Positions 12,848-24,637 of a DNA stretch of 64,000 nucleotides are shown here, one piece after another. Both the position numbers and the translations under genes were made by a program. The stretch covers positions 32,895 through 96,894 of the forward strand of contig ML210257.1 in NCBI GenBank assembly GCA_004369085.1. Direction: 5' to 3'. Positions within the stretch are counted from its first letter, which is position 1; each line of letters starts with the position of its first letter. The stretch comes from Coprinopsis marcescibilis. Lineage: Eukaryota; Basidiomycota; Agaricomycetes; Agaricales; Psathyrellaceae. The notes beneath the pieces were generated by a model that was not told the DNA's origin, searched no databases, and worked only from the letters and a program-made list of their open reading frames with translations.

Positions 12848-13756
12848 AATCTACAGAGTCTGAGCTTGTTGGATTCCCATACAGAAAGTTCAATCCATTC
12901 AATGCTTGTGTCGCTGACTGGCACCCATAATCACGGCTACCAGTCGCACAGTCTCGTCGTAAATTGGTTAGTAGGGTCGGTGTTGCGTTCATTGAGTTTA
13001 TATTGTGGCTAACCCGCCTCCATTCGCGCGAGTGGGGATGAAATCCACGCAGTGACGCCGTCTACCAGTGTCCGTAGCGACAACTGCAGCTGAGGCCCAG
13101 CCGACTGCGTATGGCATCTCTGCACCGCCCTTTGAACCCCCCAAGAACGGACACAACGTATGCATCCACTCGGCAAACACCAGGGAAGCTGAGGTTGGAG
13201 CATTGGAAGTCCCTGGAATAGGGTTAACCGTTGGGGAATTAAAGATGACTGCATCTTGAGTGTGCGCCGTTCTGAATACTGCTGTAGCCGGTGGCCTGTG
13301 TGAGGATGTCTGCCAAGTTGCCGTTCCGATGAGTTTCCTTCACAATATCTAGGCTCCTGGGTTATCCGGGGGAACTCATTCTTGCGCCGGGTGGACTACA
13401 ACTGCGGTTGTCAGATGAGACAAGCGGCATAGCTACACGCCTTTGCCTTGCCTGCACGGTACATAACTATGGTAGAAACCAGAACAGGAACGAAATGAAT
13501 TGCTTTGGCTTGGCCGTGGTAGCGATCATTTATCTGCTAAAGGAGCCGAAGTACCTTGCCCAGATTGTCATCAACCTGAAGCATGATGATTGGTGGGGTT
13601 TTCACACCTTCTCTCTCTGCGACAACAGAGGCAATGTTGCGGTCCTCCTGCTTATTTCCCCTGTCGCTCTACTGAACATCCTCTATTCTTTTTATCCACT
13701 TTCCTATTATACCTACTGACGGATATACTATACCTTTGCCGTAGCGCATACCCACG
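12848..13756. other. Intergenic region between two membrane-protein paralogues
   Basis: About 900 bp. An open frame at 13068-13259 and another at 13408-13719 have no recognisable motif. The first is Pro/Ala-rich and could be a relic of a tail exon like that of the upstream gene. Nothing here can be called with confidence. Confidence 0.35.
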
Positions 13757-15015
13757 ATGGAGGAACCCTACGTGTTCCTGGACAGCACACACGGCGATAT
13801 AAGACTAAATGGGACGGGCTGGGCGGCAGGAGAGAGCTCGAATAATACGGTTGGGGGATCTCAGCTCATCTGGAAGGGCACTGGGGACGGGACTGCCAGT
13901 CTAGAGGTACTCTTCGACGGTGCGTTCGCTAAATGCTATCTCCAATTTGCCCAGGTACATCATTCTAAAGACGGCAAAAGGCAGAAGCATAGCGGCCTAT
14001 GGAACGTTGGACAGGGAACTCGTTATGGAGACGTACGTCGACGAGTCGATATACCACCCTCTCGACGAAACGCGAGGCGCACCTAGTGGAAGGGTAAGCT
14101 TTTCACAGTCAATCTATCGTTCTCCACCCGGATCCAACACTGAATGTCGAATTGGCTTTTCCTTTGCCGATGTAGAGAGGTGTCAAACTATGGGGAGCGA
14201 CAGTCATCTCAGGGGAACACACGGGTCTGCTATTCCCAACAGCAGGCCAGCTGGCTATCGACTACTTTACCGTCGTCCCGGACGACAATGCCCCGCTTGA
14301 CGGGCGAGATCTCATCTTCGACGATGTGCATACCAGCCTCAAGTTTGCTGGTGCCTGGAATCCAATGAACTCCTTTGATTTACCCGAACTGCCATTCGGC
14401 GACACGCTGATGGCGGCGGGACAGGCAGGCGCGAACTTTACGTTCAAGTTTACTGGTGAGTGGTATGTTGTGGTGTTAGTGTGGGCATACTTAAATGAAA
14501 GCTAGGGTCGAGCATATCTGTATTCGGCGTTACAAATTCGACTCGAGGGCTGTCTGCAGAATACTCCGTTGACGGTTCCGCACCAACAACGGCAAACCTG
14601 AGCGGCTCGAGCAGGGAGTTGAGTCTACACCGACGGCTTTTCCAACACAACATTACGGATGGGCCCGAACGCGAACACACACTTACGGTCACAGTCCGCG
14701 AAGCGTCAGAGTCAGATGTACGGATTCCTCCTGCGCCACCAACGAACCTACCTTTTCTAACTAACGCGCTCATTCCAGCCGTTTCTCTTCGACTACGTTG
14801 TGGTCCGAGGCAACTCTCACTCCAGGGTTTTGACGAAACAATTCAAGAAAGAAGGAGACGCGCTCAATAAGGCGAGCCTGAAGATTGGTCTCATCGTCAT
14901 GGGCATATCTATCGTTGTAATCGGCTGGATAGCGTGGGTGTATTATAGGAAGAAGAAGCGGCTCAGGGATCGAGGTAAGGTCGCTGCACTTAACAATGTG
15001 CAGTTTGGACCCTAA
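13757..15015 (+). CDS. Single-pass membrane protein, short-tailed paralogue (family copy 2)
   Basis: Same architecture as the gene at 11132. The first exon ends in LEVLFDG. An intron of about 61 bp then leads to GRSIAAYGTLDREL, followed by a module-1 end with VKLWGATVISGEHTG and LAIDYFTVVPDD. Module 2 opens with SSISVFGVTNSTRG. After PFLFDYVVVRG comes one hydrophobic helix (GLIVMGISIVVIGWIAWVYY), a basic stretch (RKKKRLRDR) and a stop shortly after, so the cytosolic tail is only about 25 residues. The start ATG at 13757 gives MEEPYVFLDSTHGD. All joins keep frame, so the gene looks functional. The family function is unknown; the tandem position beside copy 1 suggests local duplication, though the two are strongly diverged. 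Confidence 0.72.
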
Positions 15016-15314
15016 TGAATTCACTGCCCAGTGCCAGCCACCAAGCGGTGAATCGTAAAAGATGATTTTCCAACATATTCATATTCCCACTTACCCCTTC
15101 TGTTCTATACGTTGATTCGACAAGACCAAGGACGTTGTTTCAAAGCACCGTTATGATGCTTCCCTTTCATTTAATTTTTCCCATCTGTACTACATAGGGT
15201 TGCATTATCGATTAATTTCTCCGTAGAGCGAAATAACATATACGTCCGTTCAAGTTTCAACCAATCCTCGAGACAGAAAGACGCATTCGAGAGGGATGCA
15301 AAAAATGAATCGTT

Positions 15315-15386
15315 TCCTTCTAGCCGACTTGAACGACTGACCTCGTCATTACTAGTGACGCGCTCTACCAACTGAGCTAAGAAGGA
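15315..15386 (-). tRNA. tRNA-Thr (anticodon AGT)
   Basis: A 72-nt cloverleaf on the minus strand. The acceptor stem TCCTTCT pairs perfectly with AGAAGGA. The D arm is GCTC-AGTTGGTA-GAGC. The anticodon stem CGTCA/TGACG encloses the loop CTAGTAA, so the anticodon is AGT, which reads Thr codons after A-to-I editing. The T arm is AGTCG-TTCAAGT-CGGCT with one T-G wobble pair. No intron and no encoded CCA, as expected for a nuclear tRNA. Confidence 0.93.
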
Positions 15387-15501
15387 CTTGTTGGTGCTTG
15401 TTTGTGGCGCTACAGGTCCAGAAGCCAGACTGCGCTCAACTGCACCTAGGTATTGAGGAACTTGTCGCCCTTTGTCTCTTCATTTCAACCATCCTCCATG
15501 A

Positions 15502-16278
15502 ATGAGTAAACTCAGAAAACAACCTGCCGCGCACCCCTCACCCAATGGCAGCCCTGTAAAATCTGTTGTGTCGTCCGCCAGAGACCTCAGCAGAAACTTG
15601 GCCAAGACCCAGAATGAATCGGTGCTGTTCGAGTACAAGGCTCTAACGGTGGGCGAGCAGTACTGGTCGGCCAGAGCACTGAAGGCGGAGGCTCTGTTGG
15701 AGGTGCAGGCTACTCATCACAGAGAGGTCAAGACAATGAACTATTCCCAGGAAATAAAGATTTCAGTATGTATCTGGTTTCCCCCTGTTCTTACAGTTCC
15801 CGTTCTCAACCGGATCGTGTTCGCAGCGTGATATGACCCTTATGAAGCAGCAACACGAAGCTAAACACGCGCTATTGGAGAAAGTTGTGGTGAGCTAGAG
15901 GCATACTGTCAATTCAGACACGACTTCATCGAGGATGTCGACTTGTACCAGGTCATTCTTCTGGGCGCGATCGTAGTTCTGGTGCTGGTCATCATCTACT
16001 TGGCTACTCAGCAAGTACACGTATCCCAGTCTCAGAGGCAATGTCTGGTGGGAATGCCGTCGCATTTCACAATTCCCATTTTGTCTCCGTTTACCTCGGT
16101 GGTATGTGATTTTTTGAGAACGGATTGTGAGTGAACTGATAGCTTATTGAACGACTAGGTCGAGAAGAACTCTTCTGTAATCGGTACACGGGTCCTCGCA
16201 TTAGTAGTCATCGTTGCAGGCCTTCTCGCATTCTTCGTCTTCCGCCACTGGTTTAACTCGAGGCGTCCTGCCCACTAA
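15502..16278 (+). CDS. Small membrane protein with coiled coil and two TM helices
   Basis: No family recognised. The first exon (MSKLRKQPAAHPS...) is basic and Ser/Pro-rich, then helical (GEQYWSARALKAEALLEVQATHHREV), continuing after an intron through MTLMKQQHEAKHALLEKVV, which looks like a coiled coil. A strongly hydrophobic segment (VILLGAIVVLVLVIIYLA) follows, then a linker with another intron, then a second TM segment (VLALVVIVAGLLAFFVF) close to the C-terminus RRPAH, stop at 16276-16278. This suggests a tail-anchored or hairpin organelle membrane protein. Two of the middle introns are short and their boundaries uncertain. Confidence 0.6.
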
Positions 16279-16482
16279 ACCAGGAACGTTGCGTGGCCAC
16301 CAACCATTGACATTGACGCTGCCAACGGAGCGGTCGAGCAGCTGAACCTCTCAAATCATACATCCATAGACGATACCCTGTCACTACCACGCAATTGTAA
16401 ATTATTCAAGAATCCAATGGACGCATACACAAACCAACTACAATACTAAATGACTTCATTCCTCTTGAACATACAGCTCCAT

Positions 16483-17883
16483 TCAGACCTTCAAAAACTC
16501 CACGCATTCGGTCAATTTCCGCTGGTAGTACCGTTTTTCTCCTTCTCGCCAACAACACTGCTTTGCCTGTCGATAATAGTCAATCGCTGTTCGAAGACCC
16601 GCCCGGTCGACGGAAACGTTAAACATATATACATACATGGACGCCAAGTCGCCATATATCCCCGCAATGATGGTCGGGTCTGCTTTATTGGCCTCGTACA
16701 CCGCCAACGCCTGTTTATACAACGCCACTGCATCCTCGAACGTCACTCCTTCTCTCGGTGGCAAATCGTTCTCGCAACGGAGGCGGAGGCGGATGGCGTC
16801 TGCCAAATTGCTGAGCGCCTCCGGGTCAGGGTCTTTCTCGAATGCGTCGGGATCGTGAGCTTTGATTTCGAACAGGCTGTCGATGCACTCGTCGATTTCG
16901 CGAGGGTCGAAGGGACCCGTCTTGCTATTTCGGAAAAGAAGGGCATCTGCGAGGGTCCGGTGTGCCCGAAGCTTGAATTCTGGCTGTTCGGTGGCGAGAT
17001 TGGATGCTGATATCCGTCCAATTGCTTCCCTGCTGCATTCGACCGCTCGCTGCAGCTTTGAATCCAACCCCTCTACCTCCGTTGGCGCACCGCTTAAACG
17101 AACCCCTTTTTCGATCACAGTGGCCAAGTTGACCAACGATGTAACTTGGCCTTCTTTATACTCTCCCCAATCCAACAAACCCACCCCCTCCCACACCTGT
17201 ATCGCCGCATCAAAATCCACAGCATTACGAGTGTGTTGGTACCTGGTATAATGCAGTTCGGAAAGTAAATTCAGCAACTTGAACGGCTCTGGCTGGAGAA
17301 ATAGATCCGGATTTGCCAAAATCCCCTGGATTTTGCTCAGTGCCCGGATCGCCTCAGAAATGTGCTCGATTCTTCCTCCCTCCAACGACGCGACCCCCAA
17401 CTTAATCCCGGCCGCGAGGCGGCGATTAAGACTTCCCGTTGCAGCTTTCAAGGCTTCCTGGTAGCTCCTCAGGCACTGCTCGAGATCTGTCGTACCATTC
17501 TTCCCCGACAGATTGAAGAGTAGCAAATGTGCATCGCCCACCTGCATCTTCAGCTCATGTAATGTGTCCAGCGGAAGTGGTGTATTCCCTTGTGCCAATT
17601 CTTCCAGGCGTTTCTTCGCTTCCGCTAGATGTGCTTCATGTCCCTCTGTATTGCAGTGGGCCAATAACGCGTAGACGAGGCCAATGAGCGTCGACATGCG
17701 GTCTTTGTGTCTTTTGGGCTGGCGCTTGACTGCTTGCTTGTAGGCCTCGATGCACTTCTGTAGTGCTTCTCCTTTTTTGCTCCCCGACGTCCCGTTATAG
17801 AGCTCCCATCCATGTTGTCCTTCATCGAAATGACCTTTCCACTTGGCCTTTCCTGGGGCTAAACGCGACAGAAATCCCCCCAT
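16483..17883 (-). CDS. TPR-like repeat protein, possibly N-myristoylated
   Basis: One uninterrupted frame of 466 residues from the ATG at 17883. The protein is almost all helical with tetratricopeptide-like pairs: EALQKCIEAYKQAVKRQP, DLEQCLRSYQEALKAA, FDAAIQVWEGVGLLDW, FEDAVALYKQALAVYEAN, GLRTAIDYYRQAKQC. This resembles the TPR region that precedes CHAT protease domains in many agaricomycete proteins, but no CHAT domain follows; it stops soon after the last repeat. The N-terminus MGGFLS fits the N-myristoylation pattern (Gly2, Ser6), so membrane attachment is possible. The upstream bases end in a splice-acceptor-like ACAG, so a further 5' exon cannot be excluded. Lack of introns is unusual for this window. 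Partner proteins are unknown. Confidence 0.7.
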   Translation of the reverse strand: MGGFLSRLAPGKAKWKGHFDEGQHGWELYNGTSGSKKGEALQKCIEAYKQAVKRQPKRHKDRMSTLIGLVYALLAHCNTEGHEAHLAEAKKRLEELAQGNTPLPLDTLHELKMQVGDAHLLLFNLSGKNGTTDLEQCLRSYQEALKAATGSLNRRLAAGIKLGVASLEGGRIEHISEAIRALSKIQGILANPDLFLQPEPFKLLNLLSELHYTRYQHTRNAVDFDAAIQVWEGVGLLDWGEYKEGQVTSLVNLATVIEKGVRLSGAPTEVEGLDSKLQRAVECSREAIGRISASNLATEQPEFKLRAHRTLADALLFRNSKTGPFDPREIDECIDSLFEIKAHDPDAFEKDPDPEALSNLADAIRLRLRCENDLPPREGVTFEDAVALYKQALAVYEANKADPTIIAGIYGDLASMYVYMFNVSVDRAGLRTAIDYYRQAKQCCWREGEKRYYQRKLTECVEFLKV

Positions 17884-18624
17884 ATCTGTAACGTAACACA
17901 AGGTTCAGGATTGGGTGCTAATCTGAACAACGAGAAGGCATACGCACCGCAGTATCCGTATAGCAGGCGGAGGGTTCAACGAAAGAGAGATAAAGAGAAC
18001 CTTGCAATTAAAGAACTGGGGGTAGATTGGGGGCCATCTTATATGTGCTTCGTCCCTCATGCTCCCACGTAGTATACCAGGACGAGCCCTGAACTTAACC
18101 TCGATCGGTACCAATCTCCAAATCCAAGGGTCATAATTACGCCCGCACAACGCCCAAATCCATTCAAGAACCACTAATCGATCGAGCGCCTATCAAGGAT
18201 CAATTCATTAGAAGTTTCGTTGGCAGCTGAGTTTATGATCTGTGACGAACCCAACAAACATGAGTCAAAGACTGAAGGAGGCTGAAGAAAGAAAATAACA
18301 TTCTCTTCGCTTCCCGCAAACTGTGCAGGGCGCGTGTGAGCAGGTGTGGCGGTCAACCAGTCACGGGTCGAGGGATCGGGATTACTAAAACGTTGAGCCA
18401 AACGAATGCAAGGCAAAGGTGAGGTAATGATCCCATTCTTCCTGTCAGATACCGTACAATATGCGCTGCGACTATCATAAGTCTGTCCCCAATGTAAATT
18501 CACTTCTTCCACATATGATCGGTTGTAAAGAGTAGGTTACTCCCACTTGTCCAGCTTGGGGCCTTACCCCTATCCTCGGCGGGGTAACAGTAGCGGGTAT
18601 ATGAGGCTTTCCAACAGGTTATCA
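17884..18624. other. Intergenic region upstream of the TPR gene
   Basis: About 740 bp between the start of the TPR gene and the 3' end of the MFS gene, both on the minus strand. The minus-strand frames 17905-18174 and 18174-18512 have no recognisable motif. It should contain the TPR promoter and the MFS transporter's 3' UTR. Confidence 0.4.
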
Positions 18625-20658
18625 TTAACGTTGTTGGTTCGGAATCAGGAACCATAGAATGACCATAAGCCCCATCATAGAAACCAGCCTAGAGGCGCAA
18701 ATCACAACGATAATGAGTAAATGTAGACAAGAGGTAGGATGACGGGAGAAAGAAAAACCAAGGAAACGCACAAAGGATGTAAGCTCTGGATGCCGTGCTT
18801 CGATGAGATCGCCCCAGTCATAAATGGAATCACCGCACTTCCTGCTTGCCCAAAGCCAGCAATCCAGCCAATGGAGCTGGTCAACAACCACCTCGGAAGG
18901 ACCCTAGATGCATGATTCATGGCGATGGGGTACATGGGGCCCAGGAACAAGCCGATGAACGCGACGGCAACTGCATTGCCAACGAGTGATGGAACAAACC
19001 ACACCACGAATTCGAGCCTAATGACCGCATTTTGTCAGATGAGAAGTGGGAAGACGCCAACGAAACAAACAAACCCTAGTGAGAGCAGAGCATACAGATA
19101 GAGGACATTGCGTTCTCCCACCCGCTTTTTCGTCAGTTTATGCCGCCATTAAATCGGGGAACGATAACTAACGGTTTTGTTGACCCAGAGCAGGACGACA
19201 CGACCAAGGGTAAGGCCTATTGCAGATTGTCAGATGAAAAACATGCTTCGTGACGGCAACGAACTTACCTCCGAAGAAACCTGCGGAAATGTATCCAGAT
19301 GATGGGCCACCGTTTCGAACATCAATGATAAACGTGACGATCCATCCTTATGGAAGGAGTAAGAAATGGAATTTACAGGAGCAATGACAGCCCGCGTACC
19401 TCCGATTGTAACCTCGACACCAACATAAATGAGGATGAAGAATGCCAAAAAGTGAACAGTTTTATTGGTCATAACCTGGCGGAAGTTGCTGTGTTCGCTG
19501 TCACTGGTGCCACGAGGAACAATGTATTCTCCCGCGTCTTTAAAGCATTCTGGATGAACGTCAATAAATATCACCACGTCTCTATTGTCTTGGCTAAACG
19601 TACCATCCTGCGGCCTGAATCGGAAAACGCAACATACGAGTACCGTGTTGGATATTGCCAGCCCAAGCGATACGAGATAATGGAAAGACCATCTAGGCAT
19701 TTGCGCGAATTGGGTCGACACAAGCGGCGCAGCAAATGCACCTAAGCCTGGAGCGCATTTCAATATTGTAAAGCTAAGAGACGTGACAAATGTACGGACC
19801 ATACGCGGCATGCAGCACACCCATCTTGGACTCGGAATTTTTGGACAGGGCTCCGACGAATCCATTGGCTTGTGCGTCCTTGATGGAAATCAGTACGTGG
19901 GTCGTTGAGACGGTATATATACACTTGCTTGAAGGGCGAGGCCAATGCCATTGAGTATGTTCACCGCCACGAAGGCGGGGAAGGGAGGGGCGGGAGCCTG
20001 AACGGCATATGTAATGATTTGCAGGAATGCGCCTGCCCTACATCAGTTGGTTTATTTGAAAGGGGACCACAGCTTACCCAAAGCCATCACCTGTTGTGCA
20101 ATATTAGTTAATAGATACTCTCGACAAAACGTTCCGAGTCACCTTCCCCAAACCCAGCTTGTCGCTTAGCCACATGTTTAAGAGAGCACCGATGATGAAT
20201 CCCTGTCAGCAAACGTCAGACTGAAGACGGAGAGGTGATGCTAGGGACCACGCACTGCACACGACAGGACAAACACCAAGGAAACTACGGTGAAGCCAAC
20301 CTGACATGTTTTTTCAGTAAACTGTGAAAGCAACAGCAAAGAGAGAGCTTACACCGTACACTTGGCCTATCCTGGGCAGGATGGGTCCGGTGGTTCCGTC
20401 ATTCCAGCCAAGAATGAACAAGCACCAGCAAAGTGTCAAAAATTGGATCCTGGCTAATCTCCTCTGTTTCGGTGTCCTAGGAGGGTGTTCTGATTCTTGG
20501 GATGAAGGTGCTTCCTTCGAGGTCGTTTCAACTTGCTTCTCGTCGGTTGAAATCTTAGAATCCGAAACATTTTGCGGGGTAAGTGAGGCCTGTGGTGATT
20601 CAGAGTCGTTAGCCACGGTTGATGGCGTGGCAGTCTTCTGGTCGTTGTTTGTCGTCAT
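18625..20658 (-). CDS. MFS transporter of the BSC6/fucose-permease-like type
   Basis: Integral membrane carrier with multiple TM helices. The first exon has a long hydrophilic, Ser/Thr/Glu-rich cytosolic N-terminus (MTTNNDQK...), then TM1 (IQFLTLCWCLFILGWNDG) with the typical GWNDGTTGPILPRIG of this fungal subgroup. Later exons include APLVSTQFAQMPRWSFHYLVSLGLA, FLAFFILIYVGVEVTIGG, LFLGPMYPIAMNH and WIAGFGQAGSAVIPFMTG. These match helices 4-5, 7 and 10-11 of this MFS branch. The last exon ends WFLIPNQQR with stop at 18625. Many short introns lie in between, and several small exons were not individually resolved. The substrate is unknown; family members are usually annotated as sugar or fucose permease-like. 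Probably located in the plasma membrane. Confidence 0.8.
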
Positions 20659-23257
20659 TTTGGGTCCTTAGGTGCAAAGGAACTTCAGAAATATCCAAGA
20701 ATGAGGCTCCTTGAAGATGACTGCTTTTATGGGCCCTCAAGGTATGGAGGAAAAGGTGTTACTTGTGGGTTGATAATCCTGGGGTTTGTTTTGCCGAGAT
20801 TTCTCCGCGGGCCCAAGAAATTCGCCAATGATCTACATCAGGTGTCTGCCACAAAAGAACCTCGTTAATAGCAAAACTCGAAGTTGGAGCGTGAACGTGC
20901 AATACCTTTCGCTAGAAAATCGATATTCAAACCCTGATCTGTTCAAATAGCAAGGCACAAGTCCAGTAGCTACTTGAACCAAGCGGTCCTTGTACATTGA
21001 TCGAAACTTCGTTGAATCACTTGGATATCCAGAGACGGTGTCAATCACGGCCAAATTGCTCCGTTGGAGTCGCGTCGAACGTGTCCAGACGTGTCATTAA
21101 GCTCAATGCGAGGACTCAGGAGAAGGAAGGCGGAAGAGGACGAGTGAGTCAAAGTAAAGCTGAGACCTCTTTGTCGCAACCGGACAAGACGGAATCTAAT
21201 CTTATCTCAACACCGATATTTCTCCGAATCCCTTACCGTTGTAGCCGTCGGAAAACGGAAATCCGAGCAAATGACGGGGACAAAAGCCCATTATCAGGTC
21301 ACAGACAATCTTGTATATCATGAAGACGATGCTGAAATATAGCAGAGATCACTTACTATGTGGCTACCTGTACTGTATTACATACAATAATTATTCTCGT
21401 TGACCTCCAGGCAGCGCTCGAAGCGGTCCTTTTCCAAGCAAATGGTGCCAGATGACTGCGCGATGCAATACAAACCAAAGCCGGAGTCGGAACTTGGGAA
21501 AGGATTTTGCTATCCCCCGCTTTCTGAACCCATGATACGCTTCTTTGAGTTCTTCAGCCCCAACTGGCAGATAATGAACCCCCGACATTCACGTTTAACG
21601 TCACCCCGGACCATGTGTAGTACCATATGTGTTGTACATAGCTCATCTCAAGCTGGTGTCCCGCGCCACTTTTGTTCGTAATTGCGAAGGGTCAGAATGA
21701 TAGTGCTGTAAATGCGCAGTATAGCTCAGCATAACGGTAGTGATCTATTGCTTCTTTCCAATTTCTTGTTGTCGACTGTTTCTGGGGGTTTGCTTTCTTG
21801 GTGAATATGAGCTTATGACTCGGATTTGAACTTTAAGTTCGCTTAGCGAAAGTTCTACCACAAATACTATACAGATTGCATACGGGCAGCTTGATTCAGC
21901 CTCGGCCACGTCAATATTCTCCTCAGAATTCGCACGACCGCTGAAAGATGACCCTTCGTAGATGTATGGCTTTGTTCTCCTTTGAAAAGACAAATCGATC
22001 TGATCCGCACCGCGCTCGTGGTGATCATAGGTTGGTAAGACACTTCTTCAGTAGTATGCGTAGGAAACAGCTCCAAGACATTATACATGGGATTTACATT
22101 GCCAGGGTCCTTAAAGCCCAATTAGAGTAAGAAGATAAAATCTGACAGATGCGGAGGGATAAGGCGCGTTTCTCAATGGGCGTCTCGCACGTAGAATGTG
22201 GGCGCTTGCCATCAAGTTCCTGTTGTCAATCATTCCTCGCGTCTCCCCGGAGGCTGAGGAAACTATTGTAGACGCAGTCTCTATCTTCAATATACTCTGC
22301 ATGCTTGAGCTCCGTGACCCAAGGTGAGATATTTGTGAACATGGACTGGGCCAATGTTCCGTTTGTTCAGTGTGGGGTGTTTTGTCCTAGAAGTTTCCAG
22401 AACTTTCTTGGAGGTGACTACAACAGTCTTTGCCCGCAGAGCACGCTTCTCGAGCTTGATAGTATCTGCTTGGTTGACAATCAATTTATCACCTGAGACG
22501 CAAGTCCGTTCCACTCTCAGGCAGCCCCGAGAAGTCTTTTCATATCTCCAGATGTGTATAGTCTGCACCCTCTGCCTACAGAGCAAGATACCATCAGTGT
22601 GATCCGGAGAGACGCGAAGGACGCTAGAGGTGAGTTTATCTTCAGGTCTCTGTCTCTTCACACATTAATTCTGCCCAGAGGTCCTGCATATATACGTGAG
22701 AAGCATGCCTTTGATAATTATTTCCTATTCGTGGCTACATTCAATTCGTCTGATACAGCTATTACGAGCCATTACGTTGATCATGGAAACGCCAGAGTTT
22801 GGATTCTGCGCTGACTACGCACTGACAGTGCCTAGTGATGCTTCCAGTCGGACACTGTCCATTGTTGGAGCGCCGCAGCGGCTTACGGTGCAGTCCGAAC
22901 GGGTCGTAAACAATGGGGGTTGACTTCAAGTGGTATTATCTGGCGGACAAACCTTGAAGCACACTTTACTGTGCACATATCAAACTTCACCTTGAATTCG
23001 AAGTCGCCTTCCTCTCTGCGATAGGAACGTAAATGCGAGACCCGAGTATCTGGCAAGTGACAAATCTTTTCGCCAGTGGGATTTCTGCTGGTAAGCGTTC
23101 GTCGGACCCGAGGAGCTGGCAGTGGTGCTGTGAGTCAAGTGGCAGTGCGGTTAACGTTGGAAGGAAACGCAGGCAAGTTACCGATGCCGCGACTTCGCAT
23201 TAAATAGCTCTCATTGTCCACGAAATCTATACAAACAACCATCTCACTTTCCATGCT
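20659..23257. other. Long stretch without a confident gene
   Basis: About 2.6 kb. The part next to 20658 should be the MFS promoter. On the plus strand, an open frame from the ATG at 22196 (MWALAIKFLLSIIP) can be joined across a plausible 47-bp intron to a frame ending near 22602, but the product matches no family I know. The last 250 bp before 23258 is the promoter region of the second hydrolase, with an AT-rich TTAAATA about 55 bp upstream of its ATG. Confidence 0.35.
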
Positions 23258-24637
23258 ATGGAAGAGCTCTATAATTCGCCAAACTACAAGGAAGCCACTA
23301 CTTCTCGGGGCTATACTTATCGCTACTATTGGTCACCTCCCTTGACTCCAGCGAAGCCGACACTCCTCTTTGTTCACGGATTTGCATCGTTTTCAGCCCA
23401 TTGGATGCATCAAATCAAGTTCTTCGAGGCGGAGGGGTATGGGCTTGTTGTCCCTGACATGTTGGGCTATGGGGGTACGTCTTGTCCTTTAGAGCTCGAG
23501 GCATACGGGTACACACTGCAAGCAAGGGACCTTATCGATATCCTTGATGCGGAGCACTTGAAAACTAACGTGATTGCTGTCGGTCACGGATGGTTCGTCG
23601 ACATTAATGCACCAGCCTAGTCAAATGTTTTGCTAACGCTGAGCTCTATAATGCCAGGGGGTCATCTACTGTCACTAGACTTGGAAATTTATATCAAGAC
23701 AGGTTCCTGGGGTTTGCGTTCTGTCTCGTTGGGTATATGCCTCCCAACACAATGTTCACGTACCAACAGACAAGAGAAGCGGTGCGTTGACCATTATTCA
23801 TATGTTAGCAGCACCTGAGCTATAATCAGTGGGCCCGAGCTTCAGGTTATGACCAAGTTGGCTACTGGTTCGTGGTTTTGCAAGAGTCGAAATTCACTCC
23901 GGGCGCTTACACGGATCCTGTATCAAAAGGTCGTTCTTGGCGTCTCCTAGGGCCCCTGAACTCCTCCGACAACACGTGCGTCTTTCTTCCACATTAATGT
24001 CACAGTTTATCGAATTAATGACATACTGTAACATACAGGCAAAATCATTCTGGGATATGGCATGGCCCAAAGAACCTTCTGTTCACAGCTTCATAAAACC
24101 TGAAGGCTCGTTAGAGAAGTTTCTGGAGTGGAATGGGTCAGCACCTCGCGCAAAGTACATATCCGATGCAGTAAGTGATCACACCCTAGAAAAAGTGAAA
24201 GTTGACACAAAATCAATAGGATGCAAAAACGACAGAAGCTCTGTTTGCGAAGCGTGGTTGGTGGGGTCCGCTCGCTCACTTCAGACTCGAGGTCACAGGC
24301 GCCATACGGGAGGATGGCAGAAGTGGGTTATTTCCTCGTATAGAGGCTGTAATGCCGCTAATACGTCTCACTGCATCCAGAAGTGCCGCTGCAAAACTAT
24401 ACTATTTACAGACCGGTCTTATTTGTGGAAGTCTCAAAGCATCAGGAGATTATCCCGGATGTCGTGAGGATGCCAAATTTCCGATATTGTCCCAATCACA
24501 CAAAGAAAGTGCTCGAAACTGGACCATGGGCATTCTTGGAGGCGCCGCAGGAATTCAACATAGCTCTGAAGCAGTGGGTAGAAGCGCGCACATTATCCCA
24601 TTTGTTTATGATAGTAGATTACCCTGTCGTGTTTTAG
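23258..24637 (+). CDS. Epoxide hydrolase-like protein with the catalytic Asp replaced (pseudoenzyme candidate)
   Basis: Paralogue of 2069-3387 with the same intron positions and the same start (MEELYNSPNYKEA, TSRGYTYRYYW, GLVVPDMLGYGGTS). All exons join in frame: exon 1 ends in the nucleophile elbow, then GSSTVTRLGNLYQDRF, WARASGYDQVGYW, SFLASPRAPELL, KSFWDMAWPKEP, DAKTTEALFAKRGWWGPLAHF, and finally VPLQNYTIYRPVLF through GPWAFLEAPQEF to the stop at 24637. Two key positions differ from the first copy. The elbow reads GHGWG instead of GHDWG, so the Asp nucleophile is Gly. The oxyanion-hole HGFPS is HGFAS, and the His of TGHWAFLE is Pro (TGPWAFLE). Splicing frame is preserved, so this is either a non-catalytic protein or a very young pseudogene. 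Confidence 0.75.
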
